DNA of 64,000 nucleotides from Scandinavium sp002470465 (GTDB lineage Bacteria > Pseudomonadota > Gammaproteobacteria > Enterobacterales > Enterobacteriaceae): NCBI RefSeq assembly GCF_040750395.1, contig NZ_JBFLVD010000035.1:1-64000 (forward strand). Reading direction: 5' to 3'. Shown in pieces: positions 15,847 through 27,000 of this stretch; the first letter of the stretch is position 1; each line of letters starts with the position of its first letter. The notes under the pieces are model-generated. The model was not told where the DNA came from. It did not search any database and worked only from the letters and a program-made list of their open reading frames with translations. The translations under genes were made by a program, and so were the position numbers.

Positions 15847-17211
15847 TCACTTCGCGTGAGGATTCACGGTGGTTTGCTGTCCCACGAAGTTGCGCATCAA
15901 TAGCGCATAGTCGAGGCTGATCTCTTCCGGGACCGGGATCCACACCGTATGACCGTCGCCTGGCGCGACGTCGGTCGGCTGGCCTTTGCTGTTTTCCATG
16001 TGCTCCAGCACGAAGTTCACGTTGCCCTGCGGGGTCATCAGCTCCAGGCTGTCGCCTTTGAGGAACTTATTTTTTACCGCCACGGCGGCGAGGTTGCCTT
16101 TGCGCTCGCCAGTGAAATCACCCACAAACTGCTGGCGCTCAGATACGGAATAGCCATGCTCGTAGTTCTGATAGCTGTCATGGGTGTGCCGGCGCAGGAA
16201 GCCCTCGGTGTAGCCGCGGTGCGCCAACCCTTCGAGGGTTTCCAGCAATGATTCGTCAAAAGGCTTACCCGCAGCGGCATCGTCGATGGCCTTGCGATAC
16301 ACCTGCGCGGTGCGGGCGCAGTAGTAATAGGATTTGGTACGGCCTTCAATTTTCAGGGAGTGCACGCCCATCTGCGTCAGGCGCTCCACGTGCGCGATGG
16401 CGCGCAGATCTTTGGAGTTCATGATATAGGTGCCGTGCTCGTCTTCGAAAGCGGTCATGTATTCGCCCGGACGCTTGGCTTCTTCAATCATAAATACGCT
16501 GTCGGTCGGCTGGCCTTCACCAAGGGTTGGCTCGACGTTTTGTACCGGGATCGGCTCATGCTTGTGCACGATGTTGCCAATATCGTCCTCTTTACCTTCC
16601 TGAACGTTATATTCCCAGCGGCAGGCGTTGGTGCAGGTGCCCTGGTTCGGGTCGCGCTTGTTGATATAGCCGGAAAGCAGGCAGCGGCCGGAATAGGCCA
16701 TACACAGCGCGCCGTGGACGAAGATTTCAATTTCCATGTCCGGGACCTGGGTGCGGATCTCTTCGATTTCTTCCAGCGACAGCTCGCGGGAGAGGATCAC
16801 GCGGGTCAGGCCCATCTGTTTCCAGAACTTCACGGTCGCCCAGTTGACGGCGTTCGCCTGTACGGAGAGGTGAATATCCATCTGAGGGAAGTGCTCGCGC
16901 ACCAGCATGATCAGGCCAGGGTCAGACATGATCAGCGCATCCGGCCCCATTTCCACCACCGGCTGCAGGTCGCGAATAAACGTTTTCAGCTTTGCGTTGT
17001 GCGGCGCAATGTTCACCACGACGTAGAATTTTTTACCGAGCGCGTGGGCTTCGTTAATACCCAGCTGCAAATTCTCGTGGTTGAATTCGTTATTGCGCAC
17101 GCGCAGGGAGTAGCGCGGCTGGCCCGCGTAAACAGCATCGGCACCATAGGCGAAAGCGTAACGCATATTTTGCAGCGTTCCCGCCGGGGAAAGGAGTTCC
17201 GGTTTAAACAT
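15847..17211 (-). CDS. trhP: tRNA U34 hydroxylation protein TrhP (YegQ)
   Basis: A peptidase-U32-family protein; E. coli TrhP (YegQ) takes part in prephenate-dependent 5-hydroxylation of uridine 34 in tRNA. The 454 residues (E. coli 453) show the N-terminal ELLSPAGTLQNMRYAFAYGA, the U32 signature EIEIFVHGALCMAYSGRCLLS (about 162-182) and the cysteines of CMAYSGRC and CTNAC that are expected to hold an Fe-S cluster, then LKIEGRTKS near residue 298. It is probably transcribed alone; its 3' end lies 85 nt upstream of the cyaR 5' end. The gene yegP, between baeR and this gene in E. coli, is missing; a REP/BIME lies there instead. Confidence 0.94.
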   Translation of the reverse strand: MFKPELLSPAGTLQNMRYAFAYGADAVYAGQPRYSLRVRNNEFNHENLQLGINEAHALGKKFYVVVNIAPHNAKLKTFIRDLQPVVEMGPDALIMSDPGLIMLVREHFPQMDIHLSVQANAVNWATVKFWKQMGLTRVILSRELSLEEIEEIRTQVPDMEIEIFVHGALCMAYSGRCLLSGYINKRDPNQGTCTNACRWEYNVQEGKEDDIGNIVHKHEPIPVQNVEPTLGEGQPTDSVFMIEEAKRPGEYMTAFEDEHGTYIMNSKDLRAIAHVERLTQMGVHSLKIEGRTKSYYYCARTAQVYRKAIDDAAAGKPFDESLLETLEGLAHRGYTEGFLRRHTHDSYQNYEHGYSVSERQQFVGDFTGERKGNLAAVAVKNKFLKGDSLELMTPQGNVNFVLEHMENSKGQPTDVAPGDGHTVWIPVPEEISLDYALLMRNFVGQQTTVNPHAK

Positions 17212-17333
17212 GATTTTCTCGTTCTGATGACAGGTCAGACTCGCTCACGGACGGAGCGGGCGGGGAGGTTCCCCTACATTAAGGGCGGGAATTGTAGCGC
17301 CGCGGGGCAGGGGAGTAAACCTTTTGCTTTGAG

Positions 17334-17411
17334 GCTATGCCCGGCGGCACTTCATTTGCTCGGGCCTACAGAAAATCGTAGGCCGGGTAAGCGTCAGCGC
17401 CTCCCGGCAAA
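17334..17411. repeat. REP/BIME element downstream of baeR
   Basis: Two inverted REP-like units, GCCCGGCGGCACTTC...CGGGCCTAC and GTAGGCCGGGTAAGCG...CTCCCGGC, face each other. The element begins 3 nt after the baeR stop and fills much of the gap to trhP. Confidence 0.85.
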
Positions 17412-17413
17412 AC

Positions 17414-18136
17414 CTAAGCAAGACGGCAGGAATCCGCTTCCCAGCGATAGCCCACGCCGTACACCGCGCGAATAAAAGACTGCTCGGCATCCTGCGCTTC
17501 GAGCTTGCGGCGCAGGTTTTTGATGTGGCTGTCGATGGTGCGGTCGGTCACCACACGGTAGTCGTCATATAAATGATTGAGCAACTGTTCGCGCGAAAAG
17601 ACTTTGCCCGGCTCCTGAGACAGCGTTTTCAGCAGACGAAACTCCGCCGGCGTTAAGTCCAGCAGCTTGTTTCGCCATGAGGCCTGGAAGCGACTTTCAT
17701 CGACGATAAGCGGGCTTTCCGCATCCATGGCCTGCAGTTCACGGTGAGGGCGGCAGCGGCGCAGAATGGTTTTGACGCGCGCCACCACTTCTCGTGGGCT
17801 GTAAGGTTTGCAGATGTAATCGTCTGCGCCAATTTCCAGCCCCAGCAGGCGGTCAATCTCCTCGATTTTAGCGGTCACCATGACGATGGGTACTTCGGAG
17901 AAGCGGCGGATTTCACGGCACAGCGTCAGCCCGTCGGTGCCCGGCAGCATCAGATCGAGCAGGATCAGATCCGGCGGCGTCTGATGGACATAATTCAGCA
18001 CCTTATCGCCATGATTAATCAGCGTCGGCGCGTAGTTGGCGGCCAGCAGATAATCAATCAGCAGCTGGCCCAGTTTTGGCTCGTCCTCAACAATCAGGAT
18101 GCGCGGGGTTTTATCATCAATCGGTAATTCGGTCAT
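17414..18136 (-). CDS. baeR: Response regulator BaeR
   Basis: A 240-residue OmpR/PhoB-type regulator (same length as E. coli) that activates mdtABCD, acrD and spy on envelope stress. The receiver domain has the acidic pair ILIVEDEPKLG, the phospho-acceptor aspartate in LILLDLMLPGTDG near residue 60, and the lysine in DYICKPYSPRE. The C-terminal winged helix (about 135-235) contains LTPAEFRLLKTLSQEPGKVF and DSHIKNLRRKLE. It starts within the baeS stop (4-nt overlap). Because its partner sensor is frameshifted here, BaeR may depend on cross-phosphorylation or acetyl phosphate in this strain. Confidence 0.96.
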   Translation of the reverse strand: MTELPIDDKTPRILIVEDEPKLGQLLIDYLLAANYAPTLINHGDKVLNYVHQTPPDLILLDLMLPGTDGLTLCREIRRFSEVPIVMVTAKIEEIDRLLGLEIGADDYICKPYSPREVVARVKTILRRCRPHRELQAMDAESPLIVDESRFQASWRNKLLDLTPAEFRLLKTLSQEPGKVFSREQLLNHLYDDYRVVTDRTIDSHIKNLRRKLEAQDAEQSFIRAVYGVGYRWEADSCRLA

Positions 18137-19571
18137 ACGGTTCCCGGTAAGTCGCGGTCCAGAGGTAAATCTACTTTAATGCTAACCCCACCAAAAGGCG
18201 AATGCACGGCGCGAAGCTGGCCACCGTGGGCGGCGACGATGTTCACGCAGATAGCAAGCCCCAGGCCCGAGCCACCGCTGGCGCGGTTGCGTGAGCCTTC
18301 AGTGCGGTAGAAACGTTCGCAGAGCATTTGCAGTTGTTCATCGGTGACGCCAGGGGCGCTGTCGGCGAAGGTCAGGATCAGATTATGGCCCGTTCTTTCC
18401 GCCGAGATTTGCAGCTGGCCGTCGGGATCGGTATAGCGGAGGCTGTTTTCCAGCAGGTTGTTAAACAGCTGCATCAGGCGATCCCGGTCGCCAAACACCA
18501 TCGCGCGTTCCGGCAGCTTGAGGCTGATATTCAGCCCGCGGCTGGCAAAGCGCTCGCGGAAAGCGCCCGCAGCCATCTCCAGCAGCGAGATGATGTCCAG
18601 CGAGGTTTTCTGATAGGCCAATGCGCCTTCGTCGGACATCGACAGCTGATGGAGATCGTCCACCAGCTTGGTAAGCGTGCCAACTTCTGCCTGCAGCGAA
18701 GCCACCGATTCCGGGGTGAATTTCCGCACGCCATCCTGAATAGCTTCCAGCTCGCCGCGCAGCACGGCCAGCGGGGTGCGCAGCTCGTGGGAAATGTCTG
18801 CCATAAAGTCGCGGCGCATCTGCTGATTGCGCTCCAGCGTGCTTGCCAGCTGGTTAAAGTCCTGCGCCAGACGCCCCAGTTCATCGGTTCCGGTCGCGGC
18901 GACACGAGTCGAGAAATCTCCTGCGGCCAGCCGGTGGGTGCCTTCCACAAGACGTTTTACCGGGGCGAGCAGCCCACGCGCCAGCGGGAAGGTGGCGAGA
19001 GCAGCCAGCAAGGTTGCCAGTGCCACAATAAGCCAGCTGGTGCGGCGCTGCTGACGGTCAAAGTTAATGTCGGTATTGCGGGTCAGCCTTTCCACCGGTG
19101 AAGCGATGACGGCGCCAACTTCGATGCCGTTCACTACGATGCCGCGGCGGGTTCCATCCTTTGGCACCGGTGAACGTGGGCCAACCAGCACTTTGGCATT
19201 CTGGTCAACTACCCAGAACTGGGTGCGCCAGCCGTGGGGGGCATTTCAGGCGGGCCGCGACGATCGTCCGGGCCTGCTCCTGGACCGCGTTTATCATCAG
19301 GGCCGTCATGTTCGAACGAGCGCAGGATCTGGAAGATAAAGCGGTCATTGCCGCGCAGGAAGCGCCAGTTGTTATTGTGCGTGGCGTACTGCTCGGCAAG
19401 CGCATCGCTTAACAGCTGTAAACGCTGCTCGTTGCCGCGCTTGATGTAATCGATAAACCCGTGCTCAAAGCTCAGACGCACCGCCCAGTGCATGCTGATC
19501 AGCAGCACGATGCAGGTGGTGAGAATGGCGAGAAACAGCTTCGCGGTAATGCCTGGGCGCCAGACTTTCAC
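18133..19571 (-). pseudogene. baeS: Sensor histidine kinase BaeS, frameshifted
   Basis: An inner-membrane sensor kinase in two frames. The 5' part (19571 to about 19240) encodes the first membrane segment and part of the periplasmic domain, then hits a stop at 19209. The 3' part (about 19240 to 18133) encodes the rest: second membrane segment, HAMP, the H-box DISHELRTPLAVLRGE, N-box NLLENSLRYT and G-box GGSGLGLAI. The junction is a run of six C on the minus strand (19241-19236); a seventh C would restore E. coli-like PPHGWRTQFWVVDQN and a 479-residue protein. All catalytic motifs survive downstream. It is either a real -1 shift or an assembly error in a homopolymer. The gene overlaps mdtD and baeR by 4 nt each. 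Confidence 0.85.
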
Positions 19572-20983
19572 GGTTCGCTCCTTTTGCGTCGTGCAATGAT
19601 TACGTTTTTACTGGTGTCGTCAGGCACGCGGGCGAAAATCAACGCCGGAAGCGCAACGATCGCCGCCATGCTGAGGTAAGTGTACAAAAAGACCTGATGG
19701 GAAACCGCGCTGTCGATGCTGATATGGTGCTGGCCGTACATGCCGAGCAGCAGGCCGGCTACCGTCACGCCGATACTCATTGAAAGCTGCATCACCATCG
19801 ACAGCATGCTGTTGCCGCTACTGGCGAGATCGTCCGGCAAATCCTTCAGCGTCAGGGTGTTCATCGAGGAGAAACGGCTGGAGTTGATCATCCCTTGCAG
19901 GAACAGCACGAGAGGCAGCAGCCAGTACCAGCCCATCAGCGCCACCGTCATAAACAGCAGGCTGATAGCGGCGAGCCCGAGCGTGGCGCTGATCAATACC
20001 CGGCGATAGCCAAAACGATTAATCACCTGCACCACCATGCGCTTCATCCCCATGCTGCCCAGCACCATCGGGATCATCATCAGTCCGGCGTGGAACGGCG
20101 AAAAGCCGAGGCCAATTTGCAGGAAAACCGGCGTCATAAACGGCAGCATGCCGCTGCCGATGCGTCCGGCGAAGCTGCCCGCCAGGCCGAGCGAGAAGGT
20201 GTGGGTTTTGAATAAATGAAGGCTGAACAGCGCATTCTCATTATTGCGGGCATGCCAGAGATAGAACAGCAGCGCCAGCAGGCCTGCAACAATCAATAAG
20301 GCCAGCATCATAGGTGAAATGCCAAGGCCTTTCTGGCCGTCCAGCGCCAGGGTCAGGGTTGCCATGCCCAGTGCCAGCATAAAGAATCCGGAAAGGTCAA
20401 AGCGCCGGGTTTGCAGGGTGTAGTTCGGCATGAGCCACAGCGTGGCGATGGCCCCGATGATGCCCACCGGAATGTTAATCAGGAAAATCCAGTGCCAGGA
20501 GGCGTACTCCACCAGAATACCGCCGAGCGCCGGGCCAACCAGCGGTCCGACCTGGCCCGGGATCGTGACGAAGGTCATCGCTGCCATGTACTGTTCGCGT
20601 GGCACGATTTTCATCACCGTGAGCCTGCCGACCGGCACCATCATGGCGCCGCCAAATCCCTGCAACACGCGGGCCATCACCAGTTCATTCAGGGTGTTGG
20701 CCCCGGCGCAGAATATCGATCCGGCGGTGAACAGCACGATGGCGGTGAAAAAGATATTGCGTACGCCAACGCGGTCCGCCAGCCAGCCGCTGGCGGGGAG
20801 CATCACCGCCACCGTCAGTACATAGGCAACGACGACCATATGCATATGCAGCGGGCTCTCCCCGAGGCTCTTCGCCATTGAGGGCAGGGCGGTGTTGACG
20901 ATGGTGGTATCCAGCGCCTGCATAAAGAAGCCAAACGCCACAATCCACAGTTGCCAGCGTACGCTGGCGGGCAGCTCTTCCAT
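19568..20983 (-). CDS. mdtD: MFS transporter MdtD
   Basis: A 471-residue DHA2-type (14 membrane segments) major facilitator protein, the same length as E. coli MdtD. Motifs include QALDTTIVNTALPSMAKSL near residue 22, the loop LADRVGVRNIFF (motif A), RVLQGFGGAMMVPVGR and PALGGILVEYASWHWIF. In E. coli this gene is not essential for MdtABC drug efflux; it has been linked to iron-citrate export. It begins 2 nt after the mdtC stop and overlaps baeS, so it is part of the mdtABCD-baeSR transcript. Confidence 0.94.
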   Translation of the reverse strand: MEELPASVRWQLWIVAFGFFMQALDTTIVNTALPSMAKSLGESPLHMHMVVVAYVLTVAVMLPASGWLADRVGVRNIFFTAIVLFTAGSIFCAGANTLNELVMARVLQGFGGAMMVPVGRLTVMKIVPREQYMAAMTFVTIPGQVGPLVGPALGGILVEYASWHWIFLINIPVGIIGAIATLWLMPNYTLQTRRFDLSGFFMLALGMATLTLALDGQKGLGISPMMLALLIVAGLLALLFYLWHARNNENALFSLHLFKTHTFSLGLAGSFAGRIGSGMLPFMTPVFLQIGLGFSPFHAGLMMIPMVLGSMGMKRMVVQVINRFGYRRVLISATLGLAAISLLFMTVALMGWYWLLPLVLFLQGMINSSRFSSMNTLTLKDLPDDLASSGNSMLSMVMQLSMSIGVTVAGLLLGMYGQHHISIDSAVSHQVFLYTYLSMAAIVALPALIFARVPDDTSKNVIIARRKRSEP

Positions 20984-20985
20984 AG

Positions 20986-23900
20986 TTACTCAGTTACCGG
21001 TTGATGAGATTTACGCGTGAAACGCAGCCGCAGGCGATCGAAGAACAGATACACCACCGGGGTGGTATACAGCGTCAGAAGCTGGCTCATCACCAGACCG
21101 CCGACGATGGTTATCCCCAGCGGCTGACGCAGCTCTGAGCCGTCTCCGCCGGACAACACCAGCGGCAGAGCGCCAAACAGCGCCGCCAAAGTGGTCATCA
21201 TTATTGGCCTGAAGCGCAGCAGGCAGGCCTGGAAAATGGCGTCTTCAGGCGCCAGATCGCCGTTGCGCTGCGCCTCCAGCGCAAAGTCGACCATCATGAT
21301 GGCATTTTTTTTCACGATACCAATCAGCAGCATGATCCCGATGAGCGCAATCAGGCTGAACGGTGCACCAAACAGCTCCAGCGCCAGCAGCGCGCCGACG
21401 CCCGCTGACGGCAGGGTGGAGAGGATCGTTAAAGGATGAACGTAGCTCTCATACAGCATCCCCAGCACGATATACACCGTCAGGATCGCCGCAATAATCA
21501 GGATCACCTGAGAGTTCATGGTCTGCTGGAACACCTGCGCCGTCCCCGCGAAGCTGCCACGGATAGTTTGCGGCACGCCAAGCTGCGTCATCGTTCTGTC
21601 GATGGCATCGCTCGCCTCCGACAGGGATTTGCCCGTCGGCAGGTTGAAGGAGATAGTTGAGGCCGCCGACAGGCCCTGATGATTGACGGAGAGCGGCGCG
21701 TTAGCCGGTTGCCATTTCGCGAAGTAAGAAAGCGGAATGGTTTTGCCTTCGCTGTTAATCACGAACATCTGGTTAAGGGCGCTGATATCCTGGGTGTAAA
21801 CCGGGTCGACCTCCATCACCACCTTGTACTGGTTGAGCGGCTGGTAAATAGTGGAAATCTGCCGCTGACCAAAGGCGTTATTCAGCAGGCTATTGGCGTC
21901 TTCGACGCTGATGCCAAGCCGCGACATGGTTTCCCGGTCATACACCAGGTCCATTTCCGCACCGTTATCCTGTTGGTCAGAGTTCACGTCGGTGAGATCG
22001 GGTAGCGCCGATAGCGCCTTGGTGATTTTCGGCGTCCACTCCCGCAGATCGGCGAGATTATCGGACAGCAGCGTGTACTGATAGCCTGCATTCGCCTGGC
22101 GTCCGCCCACGCGGATGTCCTGCACCGCCATCAGAAACAGGTTTGCGCCGGGCTCTTTGGCGAGCTTTTTACGCAACCGGTCAATGACCTGCTGCGCCGT
22201 TTCGTTGCGCTCGTCGCGTGGCTTCAGGGTGATAAACATCATTCCGCTGTTTACGCGTGAACCACCGGTAAAGCCGGTGACGTTATCTACCGCTTTGTCT
22301 TCACGAATGATTTTCATGAAGTCCTGCAGTTTGCCGCGCATCGCCTGGAAAGAGATGCTCTGATCCGCCTGAATGTTGCCCATCACCACCCCGGTGTCCT
22401 GCTCCGGGAAGAAGGTTTTCGGAATGGAGATATAGAGCCAGACGTTCAGGGCGATAGTGCCAAGCAGCACCACGCCAACGAGGCGGGCATGGTTCAGCAC
22501 CCATTTCAGGGATTTGCCGTAACCACGTTGCATCGCGACCAGCACGCGACCAAAGCCCCGATCGCGTGTTGGCTGGTGCTTGCGGGAAGATTTAAGCATC
22601 CAGCCGCACATCATCGGCGTCAGCGTGAGCGATACGGCAAGCGAAATGCCGATAGCGACGGAGAGCGTCACGGCAAACTCCCGCAACAGTCTCCCCGGCA
22701 ATCCGCCCATCAGCAGCAGCGGCAGGAAAACGGCGACCAGCGACAGGCTCATCGACAGGACGGTAAACCCGACTTCCCGGCTCCCCTGGAGTGCGGCCTG
22801 CATTGGCTTCATGCCTGCTTCCACGTGGCGAGAAATGTTTTCCAGCACCACGATGGCGTCGTCCACTACAAAGCCGGTGGCAATGGTTAACGCCATTAAC
22901 GACAGGTTATTGAGGCTGAACCCGCACAAATACATCGCGGCAAAGGTGCCGACCAGCGATACCGGTACGGCGACGGCGGGGATAAGCGTCGCACGGCCCG
23001 AGCGCAGGAACAGGAACACGACCAGAATCACCAGCGCGACCGAAATCACCAGCGCCTGTTCCACTTCATCAAGCGAGGCGCGAATGGTGGGCGACCGGTC
23101 CTGAGCGATTTGCAAATCGATGGCCGCCGGAATGGTTTCTTTCAGCTCCGGCAACTGGGCGCGAATGGCGTTCACGGTCTCAATGATGTTGGCTTCCGGC
23201 AGTTTGCGGATCATCAGCAAGATAGCCGGTTTGGCGTTGGTCATCCCGGCGTTGCGGACGTCCTGCACCGAGTCGGTGACGTTGGCAACGTCGCTCAGGC
23301 GCACCGAGGCACCGTTGTTGTAGTGGATTATCAGCGGCTTGTATTCCGCGGCGGTTTTCAGCTCATCGTTGGTGGCGAGCTGCCAGCGCTGGCTGTTGTC
23401 CTCAATGGCGCCCTGCGGTTTACGTACGTTGGCGTTGCCGATCGCCGTACGTACATCGTCCAGAGACACGCCCTGATTGAACAGCGCCTGCGGGTTAAGA
23501 TCGACGCGCACTGCGGGCAGGGAACTGCCGCCGACGTCGACATCGCCGACGCCGTCAATCTGCGAAAGGGTTTGCGCCAGCTGCGTTGACGCGTAATCGT
23601 AAAGCTGGCCCTGAGAGTAAGTGTCCGAGGTCAGCGTCAGGATCATGATCGGCGCATCCGACGGGTTTGCTTTGCGGTAAGTAGGGCGGCCTGGCATACC
23701 GGTTGGCAGCAGGCTTTGCGCAGCGTTGATTGCCGCCTGCACGTCGCGTGCGGCGCCGTTAATATCGCGGTCAAAGTCGAACTGCAAAATGATGCGCGTG
23801 CTGCCAAGCGAGCTCATCGAAGTCATTTCGTTGACCCCGGCGATGCGGCCGAGTGAGCGCTCAAGCGGCGTGGCGACCGATGAAGCCATGGTTTCCGGCG

Positions 23901-24063
23901 AAGCGCCCGGCAGCGAGGCGCTGATCATGATCACCGGGTAATCCACCTGCGGCAGCGGGGCCACCGGCAATAACCGGAAGCCCAGCGCGCCGCAGAGGGT
24001 GATGGCGAGCGAAATTAAAATCGTCGCCACCGGCCGGTAAATGAAGAGGGCGAAAAACTTCAC
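20986..24063 (-). CDS. mdtC: RND multidrug efflux pump subunit MdtC
   Basis: A 1025-residue inner-membrane resistance-nodulation-division protein, identical in length to E. coli MdtC. It has 12 membrane segments and two large periplasmic loops. The proton-relay aspartates lie in TM4 (ATGFVVDDAIVVLENISRH). The C-terminal half has LIGIVKKNAIMMVDFALEAQ. MdtC forms a heterotrimer with MdtB, with MdtA as adaptor and TolC as exit duct, and exports bile salts and novobiocin. The start codon is GTG (24063), directly abutting the mdtB stop. Confidence 0.96.
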   Translation of the reverse strand: MKFFALFIYRPVATILISLAITLCGALGFRLLPVAPLPQVDYPVIMISASLPGASPETMASSVATPLERSLGRIAGVNEMTSMSSLGSTRIILQFDFDRDINGAARDVQAAINAAQSLLPTGMPGRPTYRKANPSDAPIMILTLTSDTYSQGQLYDYASTQLAQTLSQIDGVGDVDVGGSSLPAVRVDLNPQALFNQGVSLDDVRTAIGNANVRKPQGAIEDNSQRWQLATNDELKTAAEYKPLIIHYNNGASVRLSDVANVTDSVQDVRNAGMTNAKPAILLMIRKLPEANIIETVNAIRAQLPELKETIPAAIDLQIAQDRSPTIRASLDEVEQALVISVALVILVVFLFLRSGRATLIPAVAVPVSLVGTFAAMYLCGFSLNNLSLMALTIATGFVVDDAIVVLENISRHVEAGMKPMQAALQGSREVGFTVLSMSLSLVAVFLPLLLMGGLPGRLLREFAVTLSVAIGISLAVSLTLTPMMCGWMLKSSRKHQPTRDRGFGRVLVAMQRGYGKSLKWVLNHARLVGVVLLGTIALNVWLYISIPKTFFPEQDTGVVMGNIQADQSISFQAMRGKLQDFMKIIREDKAVDNVTGFTGGSRVNSGMMFITLKPRDERNETAQQVIDRLRKKLAKEPGANLFLMAVQDIRVGGRQANAGYQYTLLSDNLADLREWTPKITKALSALPDLTDVNSDQQDNGAEMDLVYDRETMSRLGISVEDANSLLNNAFGQRQISTIYQPLNQYKVVMEVDPVYTQDISALNQMFVINSEGKTIPLSYFAKWQPANAPLSVNHQGLSAASTISFNLPTGKSLSEASDAIDRTMTQLGVPQTIRGSFAGTAQVFQQTMNSQVILIIAAILTVYIVLGMLYESYVHPLTILSTLPSAGVGALLALELFGAPFSLIALIGIMLLIGIVKKNAIMMVDFALEAQRNGDLAPEDAIFQACLLRFRPIMMTTLAALFGALPLVLSGGDGSELRQPLGITIVGGLVMSQLLTLYTTPVVYLFFDRLRLRFTRKSHQPVTE

Positions 24064-27000
24064 TTACGCCTCCTCTTCACGCGATGGCAGATGGCGTTTC
24101 AGGGTCAGCGACAGACGATCGAACAGCAGGTAGATAACCGGTGTTGTAAACAGCGTCAGCACCTGGCTCACCAGCAAACCGCCAACCATGCCAATTCCCA
24201 GCGGGCGACGCAGCTCAGCGCCAACGCCGGTACTCAGCATCAGCGGCAGCGCCCCAAGCAGCGCGGCAAGCGTGGTCATCAGAATTGGGCGGAAGCGCAG
24301 CAGGCAGGCCTGATAAATCGCCTCACGCGGTGGCATGCCCTGTTCCCGTTCGGCGGCAAGCGCAAAGTCGATCATCATGATGGCGTTTTTCTTCACGATA
24401 CCGATAAGCAGAATGATGCCGATGATGGCGATAACGTCGAGTTCACTCCCCGAAATCCATAGCGCCAACAGCGCACCGACGCCCGCGGTGGGCAGCGTGG
24501 AGAGAATGGTGATCGGGTGAATGAAACTCTCATACAAAATGCCGAGTACGATATACATCGCCACGACAGCAGCCAGAACCAGCCAGACGGTGCTGCCGAG
24601 CGCGGCCTGGAAGGCCAGCGAACTGCCCTGGAATTCGGTACGGATATCTGTCGGAAGGTTCAGCGCTTTTTCCGCATCGGTGATGGCCTGTACCGCATCG
24701 CCCAGCGATGAATCCTGGGCGACGTTAAAGGAAATGGTCGTCACCGGGAACTGATCGAGGTGGTTAATCGACAGGGGGGCAAAGCGTTCTTCCACTTTGG
24801 CAATGGCGTTCAGTGGTACAACGTTGCCGCTGCTGCTGGTGATACGGATGTTATCCAGCGCCGACAGCCCCGGCGTTTCGCGGGTGTCGTGCTCCAGTAC
24901 TACACGATACTGGTTGGATTGCGTATAAATGGTGGAAATTAGCCGCTGACCGAAGGCGTTATACAGCGCATTATCGACGTCCGCCATGCTGATGCCAAGC
25001 CGGCTGGCGCTGTCGCGGTCAACGTTCACATAGGCCGACAGGCCTTTGTCCTGCCAGTCGCTGCTTACGTCTTCGAGCTGCGGCAGCTTTTGCAGCTCCG
25101 CCATGAGCTGCGGCACCCATTCGCTTAGGGCATCCAGCGAATTAGCCTGTAGGCTGAACTGGTACTGCGTGCGGCTGACGGTGGTATCAATGGTCAGGTC
25201 CTGCGTCGGCTGCAGATAAAGCTCGACGCCAGGTACGCGGTCAATCGCCTGCTGCAGGCGACGAATCACTTTCTGTACGCGGTCGTCGCGCTCTGCCAGC
25301 GGCTTAAGGTTAATTTGCAGGCGTGCGCTGTTGAGCGCCGGGTTGGTGCCATCGACGCCGACGAAGGAAGTCAGGCTTTCTACCGCCGGATCTTTCAGGA
25401 TGATGTCGGAAACCTGCTCCTGACGCTGGGCCATGCTGGCAAACGAAGCGGACTGCGGTGCCTGTAAAGTGCCCTGAATGATGCCGTTATCCTGAATCGG
25501 GAAGAAGCCCTTCGGAATAAAGATCCACAGCATAATCGACAGCGCCAGGGTACTGAGCGCTACGCCAAGCGTCAGCCACGGGTGGTTCAGTACTTTAGCC
25601 AGCATGTGCCCGTAAGCGGCAATCACGCGTTCGAAAAAGCGCTCGCTGGCGCGGGAGAAGCGGTTCTGTTTGCGCAGCGATTCATGGCTCAGCATGCGCG
25701 CGCACATCATCGGCGTCAGCGTCAGCGACACCACGGCGGAGATTAAAATCGCCACTGCCAGAGTAATCGCAAACTCGCGGAATAAACGCCCGACGATGTC
25801 GCCCATAAACAGCAGCGGAATCAGTACCGCAATCAGCGAGAAGGTCAGTGAGATGATGGTAAAACCGATTTCGCCTGCGCCCTTGAGCGCCGCCGCCATC
25901 GGCTTCTCGCCTTTTTCGATGTAGCGCGAGATGTTCTCGATAACCACGATGGCGTCATCGACCACGAAGCCCGTGGCGATGGTCAGCGCCATTAGCGTCA
26001 GATTGTTGATGGAAAAATCGAGGAAAACCATGACCGCAAAGGTGCCAACCAGGGACAGCGGCACCGCCACGCCGGGAATAATCGTTGCCGGGACGTTGCG
26101 CAGGAAGACGTAAATGATCATCACAACCAGCGCGATGGCCAGCATCAGCTCGAACTGGGTGTCGCTCACCGATGCACGGATATTGTTGGTGCGGTCAGAC
26201 AATACCTTCACCTGCACGGACTTCGGCAGGCTGCTGGTGAGCTGAGGCAGCATCTGGCGGATGCTGTCGGCGGTGGCGATGATGTTCGCGCCGGGCTGGC
26301 GCTGAACGTTCATCACAATCGCCTGTTGTTTATTGGCCCACGCGCCAAGCCAGGTGTTTTCTGCGCCTTGCTCAATGGTAGCGACGTCGCCGAGGCGGAC
26401 GGGCGATCCGTTCACATAGGCGATGATCAGCTTGCGGTATTCGGCGGCGGACTGCATTTGATCGTTGGCGGAGAGCGTGACCGCGCGGGTCGGGCCATCG
26501 AGGCTACCTTTCGCTGAGTTAACGTTGGCGTTGGTGATGGCGGTGCGTACGGTTTCGCTGGTCAGCCCCATTGCGGCGATAGCCTGCGCGTTAAGCTTCA
26601 CGCGTACGGCAGGTCGCTGGCCGCCCGCAAGCGTCACCAGGCCGACGCCGGACACCTGAGAAATTTTCTGTGCCACGCGCGTTTCTACCATGTCTTCCAC
26701 CTGCGTCATCGGCAGGGCAGAAGAGGTGACGGCGAGCGTCATGATCGGCGGATCCGCCGGATTGACCTTGCTGTAGACCGGCGGGTTCGGTAAATCGCTC
26801 GGCAGCAGATTTGTGGCGGCGTTAATGGCGGCCTGAACTTCCTGTTCGGCAACGTCGAGCGACAGCTCAAGCTGGAACTGCAGCGTCACCACGGATGCGC
26901 CCCCTGCGCTCTGGGAAGACATCTGCTTCAGGCCGGACATTTGCCCAAACTGGCGCTCAAGCGGGGCGGTAATGGAAGAGGTCACCACATCCGGGCTGGC

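Noticed and set aside
18133..19191. The 3' baeS fragment as an independent kinase gene
   Set aside because: Its only start would be a GTG in the middle of the conserved periplasmic domain with no ribosome site; it is better explained as the second half of a frameshifted baeS.
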